A stretch of 64,000 nt of DNA from Periplaneta americana (lineage: Eukaryota > Arthropoda > Insecta > Blattodea > Blattidae), in the NCBI RefSeq assembly GCF_040183065.1, contig NC_091127.1:24905391-24969390 (forward strand), given 5' to 3'. The notes beneath the pieces are model-generated. The model saw only the letters and a program-made list of their open reading frames with translations, was not told the origin of the DNA and ran no database searches. Shown one piece after another: positions 35,457 through 44,334 of this stretch (position 1 is the stretch's first letter; each line of letters opens with the position of its first letter). A program made the translations under genes and the position numbers.

Positions 35457-36390
35457 TTTGAGGGTTTTATTTATTTATTTATTTACATATATATTTTATT
35501 TGTTTATTTAGTTGTCTATTAATTATTTGTTTATGTATTTATTTATTTATTTGTTCGATTATTTATGCGTTTGTTTATATATTTGTTTGTTTGCTTATTT
35601 GTTTGATTGCGTATTGGTTTGTTTGCTTATCTATTTGTTTGCTTATTCATTTGTTTACTCATTTATTTGTTTGCTTATGTATATGCTTGTTTCTTTATTT
35701 ATTTGCTTGTTCCTGCATTTATTTGTTTGTTCCTTTGTTTATTTGTTTTTTCGTTTGTTTATTTGTTCATTTGTTTGTTTATTTGTTTGTTCGTTTGTTT
35801 ATTTGTTCGTTTGTTTGTTTATTTGTTCGTTCGTTTGTTTATTTGTTCGTTCGTTTGTTTATTTGTTCGTTCGTTTGGTTATTTGTTGTTCCTTTGTTTA
35901 TTTGTTTGTTCGTTTGTTTGTTTATTTGTTCGTTCGTTTGTTTATTTTTTCGTTCGTTTGTTTGTTTATTTGTTCGTTCGTTTGTTTATTTTTTCGTTCG
36001 TTTATTCGTTTATTTATTCGTTCGTTTGTTTATTTTTTCGTTCGTTTATTCGTTTATTTGTTCGTTTGTTTATTTTTCGTTCGTTTATTCGTTTATTTGT
36101 TCGTTTGTTTATTTTTTCGTTCGTTTATTCGTTTATTTGTTCGTTTGTTTATTTTTTCGTTCGTTTATTCGTTTATTTATTCGTTCGTTTGTTTATTTTT
36201 TCGTTCGTTTGTTTATTTTTTCGTTCGTTTATTCGTTTATTTGTTCGTTCGTTTGTTTATTTTTCGTTCGTTTATTCGTTTATTTATTCGTTCGTTTGTT
36301 TATTCGTTCGCTTATTTATTCGTTTGTTTATTTACTTGTTCGTTTATGTATTCGTTTATTTATAGTTTGTTTGTTTGTTTGTTTATTTGT
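35457..36390 (+). repeat. TTTATTTGTTCGTTCG-type tandem array (~0.93 kb)
   Basis: It starts with the same TTTGAGGGTTTTATTTATTT as the array at 26069 and then diversifies. The centre is built of TCGTTCGTTTGTTTATTT units of 16, 20 and 28 bp. It lies inside the Penelope-like insertion, at the 3' side of the minus-strand coding remnant. Frames of 250-307 codons are artefacts. Confidence 0.95.
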
Positions 36391-36401
36391 TTGTTTGTGT
36401 G

Positions 36402-36977
36402 TGTACTGAAATTGATCTGTGTGTTGAGAATTTGATCGGGGTGTGTTTTAGTGTGTATGTATATATGTCGTATTGTTCTAGTATGTTGAGTTTTTGGTTC
36501 TTGGGTTGTATGTGTAGGATTTCCATGTCCGCATTTATGTTATTGAATGTATGGTTAGCATTGGTTATGTGATCGGCGTATGTATTTGTTTTATTGGGTT
36601 ATTTTACGACGCTGTATCAACATCTAGGTTATTTAGCGTCTGAATGAAATGAAGGTGATAATGCCGGTGAAATGAGTCCGGGGTCTAGACCGAAAGTTGC
36701 CCAGCATTTGCTCATAATGGGTTGAGGGAAAACCCCGGAAGAAACCTCAACCAGGTAACTTGCCCCGACCGGGATTCGAACCCGGACCACCTGGTTTAGC
36801 GGGCAGACGCGCTGACCGTTATTCCACAGGTGTAGACTCGGCATATGTAGATGTATTGTGTCCTCTGGTTATTGCTTTAATGTGTTCTTTGTAGCGTGTT
36901 TGGAATGATCTGCCTGTCTGTCCAATGTAGAACTTGTCGCAACTATTACATGTGAGATTGTATACACCTGTGTGGTC
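36402..36977 (-). pseudogene. Penelope-like element GIY-YIG endonuclease region, split by a SINE
   Basis: From 36965 the minus strand reads G-V-Y-N-L-T-C-N-S-C-D-K-F-Y-I-G-Q-T-G-R-S-F, then R-Y-K-E-H. This is the GIY-YIG nuclease motif with its conserved Arg, as carried at the C-terminus of canonical Penelope-like retroelements. A SINE interrupts it at 36585-36837. After the SINE the same frame resumes with D-H-I-T-N-A-N-H, M-E-I-L-H-I, L-N-I-L-E-Q-Y-D-I-Y and ends at a stop after 36402. Apart from the SINE, no stop is seen in this part. The RT domain is absent, so the copy is truncated. Confidence 0.88.
36573..36849 (-). mobile_element. tRNA-derived SINE with 12-bp target-site duplication
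   Basis: TCGGCGTATGTA (36573-36584) and TCGGCATATGTA (36838-36849) flank a 253-bp element. On the minus strand the tRNA-like head has A-box-like TGTGGAATAACGGTCAGCGCG and B box GGGTTCGAATCCC. A central domain with GTTACCTGGTTGAGG follows. The tail is GACGCTAAATAACC to TTGATACAGCGTCG. It belongs to the same family as the elements at 40526, 55503 and 58209. Confidence 0.9.
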
Positions 36978-36984
36978 GAATTAA

Positions 36985-37280
36985 TTTATTTATACATACC
37001 CACTAAAACACGCCCCGATCAAATTCTCAACACACAGATCAATTTCAGTACACACACAATTTGACTCCACTTTTCAACACTTTTCAACAATCAAACGCAG
37101 CCACACATCAGGTAGAGAAGTATGAGATGACGCCGAGATCTAGTAGGCTCTGAGGATGGTGTGATGAAGCACCGAAACAGCTGTAAGCCGCACAGACTTA
37201 CATAATTAACACGAGTAAGTCCACTAGTTAATCAATTACTTATATTCAAGTGTTAAAAGTAGTGTACGCAAGATTCAAAA
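36985..37280 (+). mobile_element. Penelope-like 3' end, plus strand
   Basis: This repeats the coding tail L-K-H-x-P-I-K-F-S-T-H-R-S-I-S of the minus-strand part in opposite orientation. It continues through a stop into a non-coding 3' region carrying the hammerhead-like fold. The inverted arms are 36402-36475 and 36990-37068. Such inverted, partial copies are typical of Penelope-like insertions. Confidence 0.8.
37146..37189 (+). ncRNA. Hammerhead-ribozyme-like motif of a Penelope-like element
   Basis: The conserved core CTGAGGA (37150-37156, matching CUGANGA) and GAAA (37174-37177) are present. Helix I is GGCT/AGCC (37146-37149 with 37186-37189), helix II GGTG/CACC (37158-37161 with 37170-37173). 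A very short helix III is A-C/G-T around AGCT. Predicted cleavage is after A37185. Minimal type I hammerheads with short helix III are known from Penelope-like elements. One oddity is an unpaired T between CTGAGGA and helix II. Confidence 0.65.
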
Positions 37281-37530
37281 TGAAATAAATGTATTTAAAT
37301 GTGAGCATTCACAATTAGCTATTGTGAATGCTCATATTTAAATACATTTATTTTAACATTACTTCCGTTCTCTTGTCGTTTCCGTTTCCGGTTTATTGTG
37401 AACCAGCCTTTACCCTGACTGGTCTCAAATCTGTCTCTTAGAAAACATGCGCGATTTGAATCGAAACTTGAAAGCATTAAAATGGTACATGAATCCCTCT
37501 TGTGAGAAAACACGGAAAATAGTGAGCACA

Positions 37531-38910
37531 TTTTTTTTTATAATCATAATAATATTTATTAATACTATACACTTGAGCTACATTAGGCATTGCAGCCCGA
37601 AAGAGCAGAAGCTCGTGCTCGGGTGCAGTTCAGATCAGTTATACAAAATATATCACAAAATTACGAGAGTTCATTGAGCACGATCACATTAATAAATGGT
37701 AAAATACATACAGCATGTAATAACAGGGTCTATATACAAATAGAAAATACAGAAGTACATGAATATTAGAGTAACAATTTTAACTCAATTAGCTTAAACA
37801 ATTAAATAATTAATCTGATTTGTTTCTTAAATCTATGTGTGTTAAGTGTACTTAGCTCAGGGTAAGCTCTAATTAATGTATTATATATTTTGGGTCCAAA
37901 ATTTCTGCTGTGTTTTAATCCAGCAGTTGTGTGGCATTTGGGAGTATTTAGAAAGAAACTGTAGTTTTGTCTCGTCTGGTATTCATGAGGATCATATTTA
38001 AATTTATTGTGGTTTTTATGGAAGTAAATCAGCAATTTTTGTTTATAAATTTGTTCTAGATTTGATACGCTAAATTCCTGAAAAATTAATTTTGTTGGGT
38101 AATCAAAAGGTTTATATAGACAAATTTTGATAATTCTTTTTTGGAGCAGATTTAAAGGACGGAGAGTCGATTTTGCCATTCCTCCCCAACCTAAAATACC
38201 ATACTGAATTATTGATTGAAACAGAGCTAAGTACACAGTACGCAGAACATAAACAGGTAAATAAGAGCGTAGAATGGAAAATTTGTGGATTGTTTTACGC
38301 AATCTGTTACACAGAAAGGAGATATGCTTGTCCCATTTTAAATGTTGGTCAATAATAATGCCTAAATATTTAACTTGTGAGGATATACTCAAAGCGTTAC
38401 ATGAGCAAGTAGGTAGATTACAATCATGTATAGTTATACTTATATTATTATTTATTTCTAGTTGCTCAAGGCCATGTGATGTTAATGAAAATGGTATTAA
38501 TTTTGTTTTAGAAACGTTCAAAGAAAGTAAGTGAGCATCCAGCCATTCTTTAATAATATTAATACCACTGTTAGAATTTTGATAAGTTTCATTCCAACTC
38601 GAACCGCTAAATATAACCACAGTATCATCAGCATAAGAATACAGTGTACCAGAATATTTCTCAATGTCAATTTGAAGTAAATCGTTGATATATATTAAAA
38701 ACAAAACAGGACCTAAAATCGTCCCCTGAGGTACACCTATATCAATGTTACGTGATTTACTAAGGTGATCATTTATTTTAGTTGCTTGAGTTCTGTTACT
38801 TAAGTAAGATTTAAATAATTTTAAAGCAATTCCATTAATTCCTAATCTATCCATTTTATTCAAAAGTATACTGTGATTGACCGTATCGAAAGCTTTTTGT
38901 AGAACTCAAG
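37531..38910 (-). mobile_element. LINE (jockey/CR1-like), 5'-truncated, long intact RT frame
   Basis: The frame from about 38908 to 37802 runs over 360 codons without a stop. It starts inside the RT with Q-K-A-F-D-T-V-N-H (38865-38905), just after a stop, so this marks 5' truncation. Then come G-V-P-Q-G-T-I-L-G-P-V-L-F, the catalytic Y-A-D-D-T-V-V-I-F (about 38605-38630), K-Y-L-G-I-I-I-D and the C-terminal F-G-P-K-I-Y-N block. The first catalytic Asp of the RT palm is lost. The 3' side has AATAAA and an A run (37531-37540, minus strand). Since the frame is open, insertion is probably fairly recent. Confidence 0.9.
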
Positions 38911-39329
38911 GTTGAGTGATTGTCTAATATCAACAAGGCTAAATGGGTCATTAAGTCGTTACAGAAAAGAGAGCAAGACTTTATGCCCAAAAGAACAAAA
39001 CAATAACGAAGTATTTTAATGGAAAATATACAGAAATTAAAACCGAACGACATAATTGCCTGTTCCATTCTTATTTTCATGCAAGTTATACCCAATTATA
39101 TTTTATTATATAGAGTAACTTATCAAGAAATGAAAATTATTTTTAGAATAATAAAAAAAAAAAAATATTACTTCATTAACCAAAGAATAGGCTTAACATC
39201 AGAATACTTGTTCCCAACCGTTTCATTTGAATTGTTTTGACAAACTTTATTTCCAACTGTAACACAAGATCTGCAAGATTTTTCTTCCCTAGTTATTGCG
39301 TTTTGGTCAACAAATTTATTTTTAGAAAT
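38911..39329. other. AT-rich spacer, no feature
   Basis: Nothing is recognised except an A run at about 39157-39166. Confidence 0.4.
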
Positions 39330-39564
39330 GAGCCGTTCAGAGAAGAAGTGGTGTAAGTCAAATATGGGTAATGAGGGTTAAAGTAAACATTCTGTAAAAT
39401 ATAGCGCAAAGTAGCAATTAATATTCAATTTATTTAAGCTATTAGCAGCCAGTGGTTAGCAAGAAGGCCATATTAATTGCTATTTTGCGATGTATTTTAC
39501 AGAATTTTTACTTTAAACCTCATTACCCAATTTTGACTTACACCAATTTTGCTCTGAACGGCTC
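39330..39564. mobile_element. MITE with ~95-bp terminal inverted repeats
   Basis: GAGCCGTTCAGAGAAGAAGT at the left is mirrored by CTCTGAACGGCTC at the right. The match extends to GCAATTAATAT, leaving a ~45-bp loop. AAAT is present outside both ends and may be a short target duplication. No coding sequence is present. Confidence 0.8.
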
Positions 39565-39605
39565 AAATAATGATTCTGTCAAATATTAACTTTGAAATCA
39601 ACATA

Positions 39606-40382
39606 CAGGGCTTTCATTTCAAAACTTCCCAGTCTAAATAACTAATTATTTAAATTGAATTCAATTTAAACAAAAAACACGTCAATTTAGATATTGAGAG
39701 GGAAGTCTGAAACCAGGCTTAATTGCATTTTAGATTTCACCCTCCACACCCCAGCCTCCCCCACTTTGAAATTTCAAATGGCACCCCTATATTTTTATAC
39801 TTAAATATGAAAGAGCATTCAATTGTTTATACATTTCATTCATTTGTTCTCTCATCTTTTGTTTTATATCGTCGCCTGGCAACCTGGATTGTTATTATTG
39901 TTAATTGGAGTTGAGGAGAATAAAACTAAAAAAACTTATTGAGCATTTATTTCATATAAAAGTTATGTTTGTGTATTAAATTATTTTAAAATAGTGTATA
40001 CCCTTCAAGAGAGAACATAAATCATCCTTATTGATTAAATTTAGGAAATTACACAAACTAAGCTGTGTTTTCATACTACAATCAAATTATAATAACAAAA
40101 ATACAGGTTACCAGGCGACGATAGAAAACAAAAGATGCGAAAACAAATGAATGAGGTATATAAACAATCGAATGCTCTTTCACATTTAAGTGTAAAAATA
40201 TAAGGGTGCCATTTGAAATTTCAAAGTGGGGGAGACTGGAAGGTGAGGGTGAAATATAAAATGCATTTTACCCTGATTTCAGACTTCCCCCTCAATATCT
40301 AAATTGACGTGTTTTTTGTTTAAATTGAATTCAATTTAAATAATTTTTATTTAGACTGAGAAGTTTTGAAATAAAAGCTCTG
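39606..40382. mobile_element. Long fold-back element (~310-bp inverted arms)
   Basis: The left end CAGGGCTTTCATTTCAAAAC is inverse to GTTTTGAAATAAAAGCTCTG at 40363-40382. The arms pair to about 39915 and 40065, around TCGTCGCCTGGCAACCTG, leaving a ~150-bp loop. Each end abuts TA. TA target and CAG termini fit a Tc1/mariner-type MITE. The arms differ at a few positions per hundred. Confidence 0.85.
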
Positions 40383-40525
40383 TATGTATCTTACTTAGAA
40401 ATTGTATGCCAGGAAGTATAATAGAAAATATCAATATACACATGCATTAACAAATTAAAAACCTTAATAAAACATTATGAATCGAGACGCAGTAAAGTTT
40501 TGCAGAAAAATTATCATTTCAATTA

Positions 40526-40765
40526 ACCACCGGATCACAGGGTAGCGTGTTTGTCTATTGATCCGGGGTTGCTGTAAGTAATGGGTTCGATTCCGCTTGG
40601 GCTGATATTACCTGGTTGGGTTTTTTTCCAAGATTTTCCCCAATCGTAAGGCGAATGTGAGGTAATCTATGACGAATCCTCGGCCTCATCTCGCCAAATA
40701 CCAACTCGCTATTACCAATTCCATCGACGCTAAATAACCTCGTAGTTGATACAGCGTCGCTAAGG
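40526..40765 (+). mobile_element. tRNA-derived SINE, degenerate
   Basis: The head has GGGTAGCGTGTTTGTC and a B box GGGTTCGATTCC (about 40582). The body has TACCTGGTTGGG and GGCGAATGTGAGG; the tail CGACGCTAAATAACC to GATACAGCGTCGC. It is a full-length relative of the SINEs at 55503 and 58209. No clear target-site duplication was found. Confidence 0.85.
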
Positions 40766-41280
40766 GGGAGAGGATGGCATTTTTTTTAACTTTTTTCCTA
40801 TCTGGTGTAAAATATTAATTTTTTCTATGTAGAAAGCTCATAGTTGTAGCAACTCAACCAAAAATAAATATTTCGAAAAAAAAAAACTTATTTTGGGACC
40901 CAGATTTGAAAAAAATATAACCAATGCAGGATTTTACTAAAACCGATATATTTAAACCATTTTTAAAGGTAGATTCATCCATCTTTTTGCAATGTACTTG
41001 CAAAAGCATGATCTGCAAACTGTCTGTAACAGAATTTTGATATTAGTCCCTACGTTTGTAAAATAAACAATTAAAATTTAATAACAATTTTCTGATTTCA
41101 TTTCTTGCAAACAAACGGACGTAGTTTTAAAATGAAATCAATTAACAAAATTCTGCTACAGAGAAAAGTTTTCTAATAGTCTAAAGAATGTGTGTTCTAA
41201 ATTTCATGCATGTATCTTTAATAGTTCAGAAGTTATATCCATTTTTGTCTGGCAATGTAGCAAAAAAAAAATGAAGTTAC
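40766..41280. other. AT-rich DNA, no gene recognised
   Basis: A and T runs only (for example 40876-40889). Confidence 0.4.
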
Positions 41281-41940
41281 TATAAACCGATAAAAGGGGG
41301 CGAGTGATTTAAAAATCCATAGCGCAGGAAGTTCAAAAATGGCGTCTCAACATCCGATAAGGACACAAATACCCACAAAATGTTATGCAATGCATTCCAC
41401 ACATATCAAAGAGTATTTTAAAGAAAAAAAAATTAAATTTTACCGAAAACAACAATAAAAGGGGGGGCGTGTGATTTAAAAATACATAACACAGGAAGTT
41501 TAAAAATGGCGTCTCAACATCTGATAAGGGCACAAATACCCACAAAATGTTATGCTATGCATTCCACACATATCAAAGAGTATTTTAAAGAAAAAAAAAT
41601 TTAATTCAATTTACCGAAAACAACAATAAAAGGGGACGTGTGATTTAAAAATACATAACGCAGGAAGTTTAAAAATGGCGTCTCAACATCCGATAAGGGC
41701 ACAAATACCCACGAAATGTTATGCAATACATTCCACACATATCAAAGAGTATTTTAAAGAAAAAAAATTTTTAAATTCAATTTACCGAAAACAACAATAA
41801 AAGGGGACGAGTGATTTAAAAATTCATAACGCAGGAAGTTTAAAAATGGCGTCTCAACATCCGATAGGGGCACAAATACCCACAAAATATTATGCTATGC
41901 ATTCCACACATAACACAGAGTATTTTTAAGAATTTTTTTT
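41281..41940 (+). repeat. ~170-bp tandem repeat, four units
   Basis: The phrase ATGGCGTCTCAACATC recurs with starts of GGCG at about 41341, 41508, 41677 and 41848, i.e. every 167-171 bp. Units run from AAAAGGGG(A/G)CG to AAAGAAAAAAAA and differ at only a few places. The last unit decays after TTTTTAAG. Confidence 0.95.
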
Positions 41941-42150
41941 TATTTACTCATTTTTCACGAAAAAAATACCGTCCCCTCCCCTTAAATAACCAAGTAAAAA
42001 ATCACTTCAATTCTTATATCCGAAGAAAGAGGAGAAAAATAAGGCAAGGAAATTACTAAATAAAAATATATGGTTAATTCAAAAGAAGGAAGAAATAAGA
42101 AAGAGAGACAGAACGGAACGACAAAAGTAAAAATAAAAAAGGGAACTTAT
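41941..42150. other. A-rich spacer
   Basis: Nothing is recognised here. Confidence 0.4.
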
Positions 42151-42382
42151 TTCGTTCCATAATGTCTGCCAGGAGATGTAATCAAATACCGGCAGAGAAG
42201 AAGAGTAGTACAATTGCTCATTCCACGCTAGACTTGACGTTGGGCGGTCTGAAGCGTTCTATCCCCGCCAAACTTAAAGGCAAGCGTAGAAGGAGATCTC
42301 CGCCATTGGTTGAATAGCAATTATACTTCTCTTCTCCTCTGCCGGCAATGTTTACATCTCCTATCAGACATTATGGAACGAA
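42151..42382. mobile_element. MITE with ~70-bp terminal inverted repeats
   Basis: TTCGTTCCATAATGTCTGCC at the left pairs with GACATTATGGAACGAA at the right. Pairing continues through AGGAGATGTAA and CCGGCAGAG. The interior is only about 90 bp. Confidence 0.8.
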
Positions 42383-42568
42383 GTATAGATGGGAAATAAG
42401 GAAAAAAATTGTAATGTTAGGAAGAGAAAGAGAGACAAAGATAGTCGGAAAAAAGATGGAAAAGAAAAAATGAACTCAAGCGGACAAGGAAGCAAAAAAT
42501 AATATTTGAAGACAAAATGAAGAAAGGAAGCAAGAATCGAACTTTCATAAAATACTCAATTACCTAGG

Positions 42569-43385
42569 GTACTTACGGCTTTTAAAGAACTCGGAGGTTC
42601 ATTGCCGCCTTGAAATAAACCCGCCATTGGTCCCTACCCTGAGCAAGATTAATCCACTTCCTACCGTCATATCCCACCTTCCTCAAATCCATTTTAATAT
42701 CATCCTCTCATCTACATCTCGGCCTCCCCAAAGGTCTTATTCCCTCCGGCCTCCCAACTAATACTCTATATGCGTTTCTGGATTAGTCCATTCGTACTAC
42801 ATGCGCCGCCCATATCAAACGTATGGATTTAATATCCCTAATTATTTCAGGTGAAGAATACAATGCAAGCGTCGACCTGGTTGGCGAGTTGGTATAACTC
42901 TGGCCTTCTATGCCCAAGGTTGCGGGTTCGATCCCGGGCCAGGTCGATAGCATTTAAGTGTGCTTAAATGCGACAGCCTCATGTCAGTAGATTTACTGGC
43001 ATGTAAAAGAACTCCTGCGGGACAAAAATTCCGGCACATCCGGCGACGCTGATATAACCTCTGCAGTTGCGAGCGTCGTTAAATAAAACATATAAAAAAA
43101 TACAATGCAAGCAGTTCTGCTTTGTGTAACTTTCTCAATTCTCCTGTAACTTCATCCCTTTTAGCCCCAAATATTTTTCTAAACACCTTATTCTCAGACA
43201 CCCTTAACGTCTGCTCTTCTCTCAAATTGAGAGTCCAAGTATCACAACCAAACAGAAGAACTGGGAATATAATTATTTTATAAATTCTAACTTTGAGCTT
43301 TTTTGAGAGCAGACTGGATGATAAAAGCTTCTCAACCGAATAACAACAGGCATTTGCCATATTTCTTCTGCGTTTAAAATACGGA
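42569..43385 (-). mobile_element. RTE-like LINE 3' part, interrupted by a SINE
   Basis: Minus-strand coding remnants include [21 protein letters not shown] and K-I-F-G-A-K-R-D-E-V (43079-43360). The distal end (42569-42860) has the R-P-R-R-R and R-V-x region in decayed form. The SINE at 42871-43098 splits it. It is more diverged than the copies at 24376, 48416 and 61627. Confidence 0.88.
42857..43112 (+). mobile_element. tRNA-derived SINE with 14-bp target-site duplication
   Basis: AATACAATGCAAGC is exact at 42857-42870 and 43099-43112. The 228-bp insert begins with a 72-nt tRNA-like unit (42874-42945) whose acceptor arms GACCTGG/CCAGGTC pair perfectly and which holds B box GGGTTCGATCCC. A body and the tail GCGAGCGTCGTTAAATAAAA follow. 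It is inserted in an older minus-strand LINE. The tRNA part is a SINE head, not an independent gene. Confidence 0.93.
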
Positions 43386-44334
43386 AGTGAAAAAGGAAAA
43401 GCGAGAGAAAGAAAACAATTAAAAAAAATATAGATTCAGATAAAATTAGGAAATAAAAAAGGAAATTAAAAATTATAAAAAAGATTGATTTATTTTCTTA
43501 GTAGTATACTGTATTTAATTTACTTACAACATGATGTTAATAACGTCAATTGAAAAATAATATAATGAACACAACAAAAATTACATTAACAGTCATGAAA
43601 CAGTAAGTGAACCACAACCTGTGTTCATGTCCATTACTTACGGGTACTTCTTAATAATACTTTAAAAAGTCTAAAATTACCATAACAATGAACTACACTT
43701 AGATCGTAGCAGAAGAGCAAATGAACTTCCGTACTCAAGTATGTTGAACTATCTCTGTAATTCTATTCATGAAAATTCGTTAGAAAAATACGACAAATAT
43801 TAATTTTTCTGAGACATGAAAATAATTATATAAATAATATTATCATATAGCAACATTTTTAATTGCATGTGAACAAGTGTTTCTCCGGGAATCATTTGTC
43901 TCTCTATTTATTACATGTAAATAAATATCCTTATTTTCTTAATTCCCAATTGTGTATTTCTTCAAAATGTTTGCGAATTGACAGTTACTTCTTATACACT
44001 TTTCTAACCTACGGTCATGAAGACCGGATTGCTTCGAAGTGTAATTTTCATACTTCATTAGAATTTTGTATAAATGCTTTCCACTCTTTAGCAATTTCTG
44101 ATGAAAAGAGCTTTGAAGTTCATTTCAGATTTTTAGTTCGATATCCGCTTTATCTCCTAAGCTAAATCGAAGTCAAACCAACTGTCCTGAGATTTCAGGA
44201 GTATCATATTTATTATTCGTCGATTTCCAGTCATTTACTGTACTTCTGTTGATTTTATACTGGCTAATGTGTTGAAAGCCCCGAAATATTTCTCTTATTG
44301 GTGCTAGATCTTTCGATTTCGTAGGGAGAATCAT
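43386..44334. other. 3' flank of the large-exon gene, AT-rich
   Basis: On the minus strand, AATAAA-type polyadenylation candidates lie at about 44209 and 43905, downstream of the gene's stop codon. No other feature is seen. Confidence 0.4.

Larger units (their letters stand above)
35375..37408. mobile_element. MITE split by a 1.83-kb Penelope-like insertion
   Basis: The left end GCCTGGTTCACAATAAACCG is the inverse of CGGTTTATTGTGAACCAGCC at 37389-37408. The inner MITE sequence resumes with TGAAATAAATGTA, present exactly at 35435-35447 and 37281-37293. This is a 13-bp target-site duplication for everything between. Removing the insert leaves a ~190-bp MITE whose centre is a ~70-bp palindrome (37285-37355). 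Confidence 0.85.

Noticed and set aside
35512-36435. Open frames of 252-307 codons with F-V-R-L-F-V-Y repeats
   Set aside because: Same cause as above: a TTTATTTGTTCG-type array, open in all plus frames.
42874-42945. Functional tRNA gene with perfect acceptor stem
   Set aside because: It is the 5' end of a SINE bounded by an exact 14-bp duplication.
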